Of a stretch of DNA of 43,318 bases, positions 27,042 through 36,164 are shown one piece after another; the first letter of the stretch is position 1; every line of letters starts with the position of its first letter. A model generated the notes under the pieces. That model was given only the letters and a program-made list of their open reading frames with translations, had not been told where the DNA came from and did no database searches. Origin of the DNA: an uncultured Treponema sp. (GTDB lineage: Bacteria; Spirochaetota; Spirochaetia; Treponematales; Treponemataceae); assembly GCA_946628495.1 (NCBI GenBank), contig CAMOWQ010000004.1:1-43318 (forward strand). Reading direction: 5' to 3'. The position numbers and the translations under genes are program-made.

Positions 27042-29157
27042 GAGCGAACTCAGAGATTACAGGAAAATTTTCGCCGTTATTGCAGGAATATGCGTTTGTT
27101 TAAATGCTTTTGCTGCACCTAAAAAGACTGCCCGGGAATATTACGAAAGCGGCCTAAAATATCAGCAGGAAGATAACTGGTATCTTGCCTCTCAGGATTA
27201 TTTTGAAGTTGTTGAAATTAATCCTGCTTTTGCCGATGCATGGGTCAGGCTTGCTGAATGTGCCTATAAATTAAACGAATTTGACCTTGCATTTTTATAT
27301 CTTAGCTATGCTGAAAAGTATGAAGCCGGCAGTTCCGAAATACAGAATCTTCTGGGAATGCTTTTGCTTGCGCTTGGCAAAAATGATGAAGCCCGCGAAA
27401 TTTTTAACAATGTCCTAAAAAAATATCCAAACGATGTAGACGCGCATTTCGGACTTGCGGAACTTGAACTTTACGACGGAAAATTTTCAGGAGCAGAAAG
27501 TCAGTATTCGGAAGCTTTACGAAGACAGAATACAAACAGAAAGGCTTTGCTGTCCCTTGCTCTTGTTGCTGCAGAAACCGGGCATTTTGACAAAGCCGAT
27601 TCATATATCAAGCAGGCTACAAGTTTTTATTCCGGTGATTCAGAAGTTCATTATCTTTCGGCAGTTGTTTCTGCAATGAAAGGTGATTATGTAAATGCCG
27701 AAAAGCAGTGCAAGATTGCAGTAGAAATAAACGAAAATAATTCAAAGGCTTACGAGCTGCTTTCAACAATTCTGTTCATGCAGAAACGTTATGTCGAAAC
27801 TGCCGATATGTGTGATTATCTTATAAAAAAAGATAGAAATCATCCTACAGCCTGGTATTTAAAGGGGCTTGCAGAAAAACAGCTTGGCAGAAATTCAGAA
27901 GCAATTGAAGTCTGGAGTACGGGGCTTTCTATAAATCCTCATGACGAGCTTATGCGTTATGTAATGGAACTTGAAATTCGCGAAAACCTTTTGAATGATG
28001 ACCCTCGCCGCAAAGAATGGGCATCTTATCATATCGAAAATGCAATGATGTATGATTCAAGGTATGATAAAAATGGTGCTTTCTATGAATATCAAAGGGC
28101 GCTTTTGCTTGATCCGATGAATTTAACTGCACGACAGGCTTATGCTGATATCCTTAATCTTAACGGAATGCATGAGTTTTATCTTGAACAGCTTAAATTC
28201 ATACGCGATACACATTCTGAATCGATGAAAAAAAACGAATTAGTTACTCTTAATGATAAAATTGAAGCTTATGATTCACTGCTTACTACAACACTCGGAA
28301 AACGCTGGAAAGTAGATCCGTTCTATCTTGATAAAATCCGCTGGAATATTGCAATTTTTTATATGGATACTACAAAAAGTTTTGTGCATGCAGATTCAGA
28401 ACGTCTTGCTGCCGAAGCCTGTGCAGATATTTTTTCGGGTGTATCAATAACTTCTGTAAAAACTCAGATAAATCCTGTTGCAAGTTATGGTGAAGCTTTT
28501 AGAAAAGCCAGGATGAGCGGAATTGATTATTTTATCATAGTTTCCATGAGCGAAGGTTCTGATGACCTTACACTTTCTTTTCAGATGTATTCAGGACGTA
28601 CTGGTTCAAAAACTACGGAAAAATCATTTTACAGTACGGGAAACAACAGGTTTTCGAATGTGTTAAGACGTTTTAGAAATGCAGTTTTGGAACAGCTTAC
28701 TGTAAAAGGTAAGGTAATAGGCAGAAACGGTAAAAGAATTCTTGTTGATTTGGGACTTGCAGAAAATATTAAAAATGGTGCTGAACTTGCCATTATACGA
28801 AAAGGTGGTGTTCGTACTGCCGAAGTTGGTCCTGGTGTTATTTATAAGGATGAAGATGCCGTCGGTACTGTAAAAATAACCGAATGCGGTGAAGAAATTT
28901 CAGAAGGCATAATCGAAAATCATGGTTTTTATGACCGTATTAATATAGGCGATGAACTTGTACTTATTTCTCTTCCGTCGTCTGAAGAAAATGGTTCTGA
29001 AACACCAGAAAATGTAGTTGATAACGTTCCTGCCGCAGATGCAGAAGGTAAGCCTGTCCGTTCTGATACGTCTGTAAAAGGGCAGAGTACTATTGCAGAA
29101 ATTAAGCGTGCGGTTTCAAAACCTTCAATCATCGAACTATTGAGGAATATCTATTAA
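27028..29157 (+). CDS. exported TPR-repeat protein
   Basis: A 709-residue protein with an N-terminal signal peptide (residues about 12-30, ending NAFAA) and no lipobox. Residues about 35-320 are successive tetratricopeptide repeats (for example GLKYQQEDNWYLASQDYFEVVEINPAFADAWVRLAECAYKLNEFDLAFLY), which usually mediate protein binding. A middle region and a C-terminal part of about 230 residues (from FSGVSITSVKTQINPVASYGEAF) look like a flagellar or lipoprotein-type alpha/beta domain I cannot name; the last 60 residues are Ser/Glu-rich. It overlaps the CorC gene by 14 bases. T. pallidum has, as I recall, a TPR protein at the same place. Role unknown, periplasmic by inference. Confidence 0.85.
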   Translation: MKRNKSELRDYRKIFAVIAGICVCLNAFAAPKKTAREYYESGLKYQQEDNWYLASQDYFEVVEINPAFADAWVRLAECAYKLNEFDLAFLYLSYAEKYEAGSSEIQNLLGMLLLALGKNDEAREIFNNVLKKYPNDVDAHFGLAELELYDGKFSGAESQYSEALRRQNTNRKALLSLALVAAETGHFDKADSYIKQATSFYSGDSEVHYLSAVVSAMKGDYVNAEKQCKIAVEINENNSKAYELLSTILFMQKRYVETADMCDYLIKKDRNHPTAWYLKGLAEKQLGRNSEAIEVWSTGLSINPHDELMRYVMELEIRENLLNDDPRRKEWASYHIENAMMYDSRYDKNGAFYEYQRALLLDPMNLTARQAYADILNLNGMHEFYLEQLKFIRDTHSESMKKNELVTLNDKIEAYDSLLTTTLGKRWKVDPFYLDKIRWNIAIFYMDTTKSFVHADSERLAAEACADIFSGVSITSVKTQINPVASYGEAFRKARMSGIDYFIIVSMSEGSDDLTLSFQMYSGRTGSKTTEKSFYSTGNNRFSNVLRRFRNAVLEQLTVKGKVIGRNGKRILVDLGLAENIKNGAELAIIRKGGVRTAEVGPGVIYKDEDAVGTVKITECGEEISEGIIENHGFYDRINIGDELVLISLPSSEENGSETPENVVDNVPAADAEGKPVRSDTSVKGQSTIAEIKRAVSKPSIIELLRNIY

Positions 29158-29188
29158 AGCTGCAGTTTTCTTGTGGTGAATGCACGTC

Positions 29189-30082
29189 TTAGAAATTATC
29201 CAAAGCAGTATCAATCCATTTTTTTGTCTGCTGCGGATAAATCTGAGATATTTTAACAAAGGTTTTTACAGATTCTTCATATTCACCGCTGAAAAATTGT
29301 GCTTCTCCAAGATAAAAATATGCCCTGTTTTGAACGGCATCCGTTATGTTCGTTCCTATAAGTTTTTTTAATTGAATAATTGAATTTTTATAATCCCTTT
29401 GAATGAAATAATCTTTTAAGATAGAAAATAACAGGAAGTCATCACCACTATCCGGCGAAATTAAATCTTCTTCAAAAAAGTATGGCCGCATTACATCCTG
29501 CTTTTTGTCAGAAAAATAAGTAAGTTCCTTTACGGATTCAATTGTATGTTTTGAAAGTTCTTCTTTTAATGATGTATCTTTTACTTCCGTTCCAACATCA
29601 AGATATGGAAGCGGAGTTTCCCTTTTTGTTCCTGATTCGTAAAGTTTTTCAGGTTTCTGAATTTTTTCAGCTGGTTTTTCAACAGGAACCGGCATGCTTA
29701 TTCCTGTTGCCGTTGCATTTATTGATGGAAGGATAATATTGTAAGGTTTATCGGTAACTGCAATTACAGCATAGTAATATTCATTGTAATCTGGCAGTGT
29801 GTCCGTCCATCCCGAAAGTCTGTGGTCAAGTTCTGCAATTTTTACTGCTCCCTGTAAATCGGAAGTTCTTGTCATTGGCTGTGAACTTCTGTAAAGCCAG
29901 AATTTTGTGATTGACTCACTTGATGAAGGTAGTTTCCATGAGATGCTTATAAAAGAAGCATTTGCAACTTCTGCCTTTATGTCCTGTACTATCGGATTGT
30001 CTGCCGCATGTGCAGAAGAAATTTTTGTGCCAGGTAAAAGAAAAAATGAGAGTAAACAAAATAAAACGACAGTCTTTTTCAT
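29189..30082 (-). CDS. exported protein with fibronectin type III and TPR-like parts
   Basis: A 297-residue protein with a signal peptide (cleavage near SSAHA). Residues about 30-120 form a fibronectin type III-like fold (ASFISISWKLPSSSESITKFWLYRS, WTDTLPDYNEYYYAVIAVTD). A proline/glutamate-rich linker follows, and residues about 215-297 form a TPR-like helical repeat (AYFYLGEAQFFSGEYEESVKTFVKISQIYPQ). It converges on the TPR gene and is divergent from comF. The ATG has no ribosome binding site and the -10 is six bases away. Function unknown; probably periplasmic or surface-associated. Confidence 0.82.
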   Translation of the reverse strand: MKKTVVLFCLLSFFLLPGTKISSAHAADNPIVQDIKAEVANASFISISWKLPSSSESITKFWLYRSSQPMTRTSDLQGAVKIAELDHRLSGWTDTLPDYNEYYYAVIAVTDKPYNIILPSINATATGISMPVPVEKPAEKIQKPEKLYESGTKRETPLPYLDVGTEVKDTSLKEELSKHTIESVKELTYFSDKKQDVMRPYFFEEDLISPDSGDDFLLFSILKDYFIQRDYKNSIIQLKKLIGTNITDAVQNRAYFYLGEAQFFSGEYEESVKTFVKISQIYPQQTKKWIDTALDNF

Positions 30083-30088
30083 ACATAA

Positions 30089-30117
30089 ATAATATATTCA
30101 GTGCAACATAAAATCAA
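30089..30117 (-). promoter_or_regulatory. promoter of the FN3/TPR exported protein
   Basis: On the minus strand TTGATT (30112-30117) and TATTAT (30089-30094) are 17 bases apart. The -10 is only six bases from the ATG at 30082 and there is no ribosome binding site. Confidence 0.5.
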
Positions 30118-30127
30118 TTGAAAAAAA

Positions 30128-30976
30128 ATGCTTTTTATATGCTTTTTTTCTGGAAAAATACATGTAAAAAACTCCGAAATCTTTATTTTTCTGCAATATT
30201 ATTATGTGGAAAAAATATATTACTATATAAAAAAGTCTTTTCTGCTTGTAATAAGGCTTTTCTTTGTTTTTCTTAGGAATGGAAGTTCATGCATCGTGTG
30301 CGGAAAAAAGGCATGGTTGTATCCTGTATGCGGGGTGTGCGGAAAAAATCATTTTTCAGTGCAGAAGGCTTTTTTACAGAAAAGATGTTCTGTCTGTGGA
30401 AAGAGTCTGTTGTCAGCAAAAGGTTTATGTCTTGAATGCCGTTCGGAGCGTGTTATTTTTCATGTAGATTACAGTATGCCTTTGTTTTCGTACCGGCTTT
30501 GGAACAGACAGATTATGTACCGCTGGAAAAAACAGGAAGACAGGAGTTTGTCGTTTTTTTTCGGAAAAATGATTTTTCAGGCACTGCAAAAAATGAATGT
30601 AGATGCAGTTGTTCCGGTTCCTCCCAGACCTGGTAAAATCGGTGAAAAAGGATGGGATCAGATAAATGATATCGCTCAGTTTTTAAAATATGAGTGTGGA
30701 ATAAAAGTTCTTAATCTGCTTGTGCGTATTTCGGATAAAGAACAGAAGAAAAAAATACGTTCGGAACGTCTTCAGGCTATTTCTAATGCATATCAGCCAT
30801 GCAGTAAAAAAAGATTTGATTATATTTTACGGCAGTACGGAGGAAAACTTCCCGAAACTGTATGTATAATAGATGATGTTTGTACGACAGGCGCAACACT
30901 CGAAAGCTGTGCCATCATCTTAAAAAATATGAATATAAGGAGGATTTTTGCACTGACACTTTTTTGTGTAGACTGA
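30128..30976 (+). CDS. comF: ComF-family phosphoribosyltransferase-like protein
   Basis: ComF proteins take part in natural DNA uptake in competent bacteria, but are also kept in species where competence is unproven. The product of up to 282 residues has the double zinc ribbon (CIVCG, CGVCG, CSVCG, CLEC) around residues 55-105, and the phosphoribosyltransferase loop VCIIDDVCTTGATL near the C-terminus with VVPVPPRPGKIGEKGWDQ in the middle. The start is uncertain: the ATG at 30128 lacks a ribosome binding site, and an in-frame GTG at 30206 gives a more usual N-terminus. It is divergent from the FN3/TPR gene with 45 bases between. Confidence 0.88.
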   Translation: MLFICFFSGKIHVKNSEIFIFLQYYYVEKIYYYIKKSFLLVIRLFFVFLRNGSSCIVCGKKAWLYPVCGVCGKNHFSVQKAFLQKRCSVCGKSLLSAKGLCLECRSERVIFHVDYSMPLFSYRLWNRQIMYRWKKQEDRSLSFFFGKMIFQALQKMNVDAVVPVPPRPGKIGEKGWDQINDIAQFLKYECGIKVLNLLVRISDKEQKKKIRSERLQAISNAYQPCSKKRFDYILRQYGGKLPETVCIIDDVCTTGATLESCAIILKNMNIRRIFALTLFCVD

Positions 30977-31184
30977 GTTTAACTGGATTTTGCCCGTAAA
31001 ATGATTACTGTTTTTAGAAATTATAATAATTTGTTATATTTTTAAGCAACTTTTAAATCTGTTTATGTTGCAAAACCTTAGTTTTCGGAGTATTATTTTA
31101 GAAGTCGTTACGGATTTTTCCGTTATTACAACTGCATTTTCGTATTTTCTGCAAGAATATACGGCAGATTTTATGGGAGATAAT

Positions 31185-31661
31185 ATGGCTGTTCAAGATT
31201 CTCAGTTTCAATTGGTAACATTTCAACTTGGCGATGAAATTTATGGTGTAAACATTATGGATGTAAAAGAAATTGTAAAACTCCAGAATGTTCGTGTAAT
31301 TCCAAATGCACCATATTATGTGGAAGGAATTATTAATCTTCGTGGTGAAATCATTCCTATTATTGATTTGCATAAACGATTCCGTATTCAAGTCCTTCAG
31401 AATCAGGAAGAAGATGATTTGGACGGTGGATTTATCATCCTGAATATTGACGGAAGTAAAATTGGTATTATCATCGATCGCGTTGCTCGTGTTGTTTCTG
31501 TAAAAGGAGAGGATGTAAAAGAGCCGCCTCAGATGCTCAGTGGAATTGGTACGGAATATATTGAAGGTGTTATCCGTGAGGATAATGGATATCTGATTAT
31601 GCTTAATACTCGTAAGCTGTTTGATGGAAAAGAACTTCAGAAAATTATAGAAATGCAATGA
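31185..31661 (+). CDS. cheW: chemotaxis coupling protein CheW
   Basis: CheW bridges methyl-accepting receptors and the kinase CheA. The 158-residue protein is a full CheW domain (FQLVTFQLGDEIYGVNIMDVKEIV, YVEGIINLRGEIIPIIDLHKRF, IGIIIDRVARVVSV). The ATG at 31185 has GGGAG five bases upstream and gives the normal family length; longer frames upstream should be dropped. No cheA is nearby, so this is a detached copy. Its stop overlaps the next start (ATGA), coupling it to the DegT-like gene. Confidence 0.96.
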   Translation: MAVQDSQFQLVTFQLGDEIYGVNIMDVKEIVKLQNVRVIPNAPYYVEGIINLRGEIIPIIDLHKRFRIQVLQNQEEDDLDGGFIILNIDGSKIGIIIDRVARVVSVKGEDVKEPPQMLSGIGTEYIEGVIREDNGYLIMLNTRKLFDGKELQKIIEMQ

Positions 31662-32719
31662 TACCAGCTTACAGTACTACTATCAGACGAAAAGAAATGG
31701 ATGCCGTTCTTACCTGCATGGTTGATGAAAAAATCGGACCTGGTGAGCTTAACGGCAGGCTTATTCAAGTTGTAAAAGAATTTACCGGATGTGACGGGGC
31801 TGTTGCATTAAGAAGTCCCGCTATTGCCTTGCGATATGCATTACAGGCAATGGGAATGGAATCTGGTTCTAAAATAATGATTTCCGCACTTGCTCCTGTA
31901 TGGCAGTATAAGGTTCTTAAGGCATTGTCTTTTGAGCCTATTGTACTTGATGTATCAGAATCTTCTGGACTTGTTACTCCGGAAGTTGTTCAGGCTGGCA
32001 TTCTGGAAGGCGGAAAGCTTCTTGTTCTTCATGAAACAGAAGGCATACTCCCTGATATGGCAGGAATTGCAGCACTTAATATACCTGTAATTGAAGATAT
32101 TTCACAGAGTGCGGGTGCATTTTTTACTCAGGGTGAAGAAGCTCAGGGTAATCAGGAAAATGCTGTAAGAAATGCTGCTGGTTCCTGTGGTGTGTTTACG
32201 ATTATGGGACTTGAAGAAAGGGATGTAATTACTGCCGGCGGAGGGGCTGTCCTTATGGCTCCAAAACGAAGGGAATGGATTGTCCTGAAAAAACATATTG
32301 ATGAAGCACCTTCTACAGATTTGCTTCCTGATATAAATGCGGCTCTTGCCTGGGTTCAGGTTAAGGAATTTGCAAAAAATGAAAAAACTCGCAAGGAAAT
32401 ATATAATTTATATCAGCATTCCTGTATGATAGGTCGGCATAAACTTCTTTCAAGAGATATGGATGACGGTTCAACAATGTGCTGTTTTCCTCTTGTTCTT
32501 GCAAGTTCTTATAAAGATGTTAAACAGTATGCTGCAAAAAAGGATATAGAAGTTCGTCCGGCATTTGAGAATTCTGTAATCGCTTTTTATGATGAATTGT
32601 CGGAGAAGTGTATTCATGCTAAATCATTGTATTTACGATGCGTGCATTTTCCGTTATATCCTCGTCTTACTCATAATGAAAGTGCAAAAATTGCAAAAGT
32701 GTTGGGAAGTTTGCCTTAA
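31658..32719 (+). CDS. DegT/DnrJ/EryC1-like aminotransferase fold protein lacking the PLP lysine
   Basis: A 353-residue protein with the overall layout of DegT-family sugar aminotransferases: MIPAYSTTIRRKEMDAVLTCM start, GCDGAVALRSPAIALRYAL, and the PLP-ring aspartate region VIEDISQSAGAFF with Asp147 and Gln150. At the site where the Schiff-base lysine normally stands (before the GEGG turn) it reads GLEERDVITAGGGA, with Arg188 in the lysine position and no lysine nearby. It may therefore be catalytically dead or bind a ligand without transamination. It is translationally coupled to cheW and precedes nadK by 41 bases. Confidence 0.78.
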   Translation: MIPAYSTTIRRKEMDAVLTCMVDEKIGPGELNGRLIQVVKEFTGCDGAVALRSPAIALRYALQAMGMESGSKIMISALAPVWQYKVLKALSFEPIVLDVSESSGLVTPEVVQAGILEGGKLLVLHETEGILPDMAGIAALNIPVIEDISQSAGAFFTQGEEAQGNQENAVRNAAGSCGVFTIMGLEERDVITAGGGAVLMAPKRREWIVLKKHIDEAPSTDLLPDINAALAWVQVKEFAKNEKTRKEIYNLYQHSCMIGRHKLLSRDMDDGSTMCCFPLVLASSYKDVKQYAAKKDIEVRPAFENSVIAFYDELSEKCIHAKSLYLRCVHFPLYPRLTHNESAKIAKVLGSLP

Positions 32720-32760
32720 CGGGTAAAAAATCGTTGTAATTTTGCAATAAAAAAAGGTCT

Positions 32761-33615
32761 ATGAAATATCAAAAAACTCTTGTAATTGTTAATACAAATA
32801 AGGAAGCTTCAAAAAAAATAGCTCAGGATATCTCGGTTTTTCTGTCTGGGCGTGGAATTTCCTCGGAATTTTTTGATTTTAACGGTTTTGCTGTTGATAA
32901 GCCGGAGTTATTTAAAGGTTATGATTTTGTAATTACTCTTGGCGGTGACGGTACCGTTCTTTTTGCTGCAAGAAACTGTGTTCATCTGAATATTCCGGTT
33001 TTTCCTGTTAACCTTGGAGAATTTGGATTTCTTGCATCTGTTCAGCCAGATGACTGGGAAAAGTCGCTTGAAGCTTTTCTTGAAGATAAATGTTATTGTT
33101 CTGAACGGATGATGCTTGAAATTGAATTGCTGCGTAACGGAAAAAAAGAATATTCATCGCTTGCTTTAAATGATACTGTAATAAGTACAAAAAGTTCCAT
33201 TAATACTATTTCAATGTCTGTTTCACATAACGGACTTTCTTTATGCAGGTTAAAATCAGATGGGGTAATTATAAGTTCTCCTACAGGTTCTACTGCTTAT
33301 TCTGTTTCTGCGGGTGGTCCTATTGTTGAGCCTGGACTTGATGCAATAATCATGACACCGATGAATTCCTTTTCGCTTTCAAGCCGGCCGATTGTATTGA
33401 ATCCCGACGTTGAACTTTCTGTAACGATGCTTCCATGCCGTACAAAAGAAATTTATCTTACCGTTGATGGAAAACCTTCGGTAGGTCTTGAATGTGGAGA
33501 TGAAGTTCATGTTCGAAAAATCAAACAGAAAATAAAACTTGTAAACTGTACGGATGAAAATTTTTATAATGCACTGCGTTCAAAATTGAACTGGTCAGGA
33601 GTACCTCATGCTTGA
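32761..33615 (+). CDS. nadK: NAD kinase
   Basis: Phosphorylates NAD to NADP. The 284-residue protein has the diagnostic GGDGT at residues 61-65, the LNDTVIS segment that stands for the usual NE box, and the GSTAYSVSAGGPIV glycine-rich loop. Length fits bacterial NadK. AAAGG precedes the ATG by about five bases. It overlaps recN by eight bases. The nadK-recN pairing is common in many bacteria. Confidence 0.97.
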   Translation: MKYQKTLVIVNTNKEASKKIAQDISVFLSGRGISSEFFDFNGFAVDKPELFKGYDFVITLGGDGTVLFAARNCVHLNIPVFPVNLGEFGFLASVQPDDWEKSLEAFLEDKCYCSERMMLEIELLRNGKKEYSSLALNDTVISTKSSINTISMSVSHNGLSLCRLKSDGVIISSPTGSTAYSVSAGGPIVEPGLDAIIMTPMNSFSLSSRPIVLNPDVELSVTMLPCRTKEIYLTVDGKPSVGLECGDEVHVRKIKQKIKLVNCTDENFYNALRSKLNWSGVPHA

Positions 33616-35362
33616 AGAATTAACAATAAAAGATTTTGCTCTCATTGAATCAGATTTTCTGGAATTCAACAGGGGATTTACTGTCCTTTCTGGAGAAACT
33701 GGTGCCGGAAAATCAATACTTATAGGTGCCCTCTCTTTTCTGCTTGGCGGTAAAGCCGAAATTCAGCAGATTCGAACTGGTTCTGAAGCCGCAGATGTTT
33801 CGGGAACTTTTTTTCTTGGTGAAAAGCCTCAAATCAGAAATCTTACAGAAGATGATGAGCCTGAAAATGCATGGGAATGGCTTGAACTTCATGGAATGGG
33901 TGATCAGATTGAAAACGGCAGAATAATTTTAAGAAGATATATAAAATCTTCGGGAAAATCTGGTGCATGGATTGGTTCAACTCCTGTAACCCGCGCTGAT
34001 CTTGCACAGTTTTCTTCATATCTTGTAGATATTCACGGACAGCATGAACATCAGTCTTTGATGAAAGTAACTGAACATCGTAAATTCCTTGACAGAAAGG
34101 CTGGAATTTCAGTTGATGTAGATGCATTTACAAAATTGTATTCCTCTCTTGTTTCAAAACGCCGTGAACTGGAGCAGTTTGTTAATTCAGAAAATGAATT
34201 AAAACGGAAATTAGAAATGGCAGAATTTGCTGTTTCAGAAATAGAGAATGCAAAATTAAAGGAAAATGAAGATGTCCTTCTTGAAGAAGAGGAAGCCCGT
34301 CTTTCTTCTTTTGAAAAAATCTATTCGGACGTAGAAAATATAAATAATGTTCTTGCAGAAGATTCTTCGGGCAGTGAATCAATTGTATCTATGCTTAAAA
34401 AAATCCGCAGGGATTCAGCACATGCCGTATCTATGGACAAAAGTCTATCGGCACTCGATTCACGTCTGGAATCTGTTTTTTATGAAGTATCTGATATTGC
34501 CGACGAATTTTCTTCATATTTGCAGAAACTTGTTTTTGACCCTGCAAGGCTTACCGAAGTTCAGAACAGGCTTTCTTTAATATATGGGCTTAAGAAAAAA
34601 TATGCTTCATCTGTAAATGCTCCTTTAAGCGAAGTTATGGCCTGTTATGAGCGTGCAAAAGTCTTTCTTACGGAAAATTCTGAGGTAAGTAATAAAAAGT
34701 CTTCAATGGAAAAGGAAATTGCGGTTCTTGAAAAAAAAGTTCTTGAAGCTGCAAAAAAACTTTCTGCTGCACGAAAATCTGCTGCATCCGTTCTTGAAAA
34801 ACAGGTTGAACAGATACTTTCAAAACTTGGCATGAACGGTACGAAATTTGGCGTACAGGTAAACGAAAAGACCGGCACGGAACTTGAACAGAAATGCGGT
34901 CCTTATGGAATTGATGATATTGAATTCCTTATAAGTGCAAATCCAGGTTCTCCGCTGCTTCCTCTTGCAAAAATTGCATCGGGCGGTGAATTGTCCAGGG
35001 TAATGCTTGCCCTTAAAACTATATTTGCCCAGTCTGATTCTGTTGACACTTTGATTTTTGATGAGATTGATACTGGAATTGGCGGTGAAGTTGCGGTTGC
35101 TGTCGGCGAGCATATGAAAAAGCTTGCACAAAATAAACAAATTTTTTGCATCACACATCTAGCGAGTATTGCAGTTTATGCCGATAATCAGATTAAGATA
35201 GAAAAAGCTGTTTCCAGCGGAATAACGGCTTCAAATGTATATCCTGTTCAGGGAGAAGCTCGTGTTGCTGAGATTGCAAGAATGCTTTCGGGTGATTCAT
35301 CTACAGAGCAGTCTCTTGAACATGCACGCACTATGCTGAATAAATATTCAGGAGGTTACTGA
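33608..35362 (+). CDS. recN: DNA repair protein RecN
   Basis: RecN is an SMC-like ATPase that acts at double-strand breaks. The 584-residue protein has Walker A GETGAGKS at residues 29-36, two long coiled-coil arms (about 150-400), and a C-terminal head with signature ASGGELSRVMLALK, Walker B TLIFDEIDTGIGG and the switch ITHL. It overlaps nadK by eight bases and the next gene by one base (TGATG). Confidence 0.97.
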   Translation: MLEELTIKDFALIESDFLEFNRGFTVLSGETGAGKSILIGALSFLLGGKAEIQQIRTGSEAADVSGTFFLGEKPQIRNLTEDDEPENAWEWLELHGMGDQIENGRIILRRYIKSSGKSGAWIGSTPVTRADLAQFSSYLVDIHGQHEHQSLMKVTEHRKFLDRKAGISVDVDAFTKLYSSLVSKRRELEQFVNSENELKRKLEMAEFAVSEIENAKLKENEDVLLEEEEARLSSFEKIYSDVENINNVLAEDSSGSESIVSMLKKIRRDSAHAVSMDKSLSALDSRLESVFYEVSDIADEFSSYLQKLVFDPARLTEVQNRLSLIYGLKKKYASSVNAPLSEVMACYERAKVFLTENSEVSNKKSSMEKEIAVLEKKVLEAAKKLSAARKSAASVLEKQVEQILSKLGMNGTKFGVQVNEKTGTELEQKCGPYGIDDIEFLISANPGSPLLPLAKIASGGELSRVMLALKTIFAQSDSVDTLIFDEIDTGIGGEVAVAVGEHMKKLAQNKQIFCITHLASIAVYADNQIKIEKAVSSGITASNVYPVQGEARVAEIARMLSGDSSTEQSLEHARTMLNKYSGGY

Positions 35363-36162
35363 TGTCAAAGGTTTCGGATGAGGCCAGGCTGCATTTTACA
35401 GATTCCATTAAGCCTTATAAGGAAAAAATTGATAATATATTGAGCAAGGAAAAATCAACCCTTGATTCATTAAGTTCTGACGATGCTCCTGAATACAAGA
35501 AACTTCAGCTTTGTGAAGATATGATTTATGTTGCATCTTTGTATATTGCACAGAATACGCTTTCTGTCCGCATTCTTGATGTTAAGAATAATGATGTACT
35601 GAATGATGCCAGAAAAACAATTTATAAGGCTATCATCTATCTTGAAGAAATTGTAACGAATCATATTGATATTCCTTATGCAGATTTAGCGCCTTATCAG
35701 GAAAAAATTTCAAAGGTTCGTATTGAAAAACGCTATCGTATTATAAGAAAACTTGGACTTGTAATAAATATGCTTAAGGATGCTTTTGGCGATAACAGTA
35801 AATGGCATTATACCTTTGTTGAAATTGAAGGCCGTTTTACGACAGTTGCAAAGAATCTTATTGACATGAAACTTGCTGCCAGAGATTATTTTGATCCTGG
35901 CCATCCTGATTATGAAACTACAGTTCTTTATATTAGAATAATCCAGCGTATGCTTAATACTTCGGCAACCGCATATCGTGATAAATATGAACTTTCTACA
36001 CATCGTATTGATGATATGAGTGACGCTATAAAATTCCTGCTTGCATTGAACCGTCTTGATAATCTGATTAATCAGAAAAGCGAGGCAGAGGAAGCAAAGA
36101 AAAAAGCTGCGGTTTGGAAAGGCAAAATGGATGCCGATCACAAGAAGGGTATAAGTAAATAA
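35362..36162 (+). CDS. conserved hypothetical helical protein
   Basis: A 266-residue soluble protein that looks mostly alpha-helical and charged, with no signal peptide or membrane segment. The C-terminal tail is Lys-rich. It starts within the recN stop (TGATG) and is followed two bases later by the HD gene, so all three should be cotranslated. I do not recognise a family; T. pallidum has, as I recall, an unknown gene after recN. Confidence 0.8.
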   Translation: MSKVSDEARLHFTDSIKPYKEKIDNILSKEKSTLDSLSSDDAPEYKKLQLCEDMIYVASLYIAQNTLSVRILDVKNNDVLNDARKTIYKAIIYLEEIVTNHIDIPYADLAPYQEKISKVRIEKRYRIIRKLGLVINMLKDAFGDNSKWHYTFVEIEGRFTTVAKNLIDMKLAARDYFDPGHPDYETTVLYIRIIQRMLNTSATAYRDKYELSTHRIDDMSDAIKFLLALNRLDNLINQKSEAEEAKKKAAVWKGKMDADHKKGISK

Positions 36163-36164
36163 TT

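Noticed and set aside
31065-31184. N-terminal extension of CheW
   Set aside because: The extension is not CheW-like, and GGGAG is placed exactly for the ATG at 31185.
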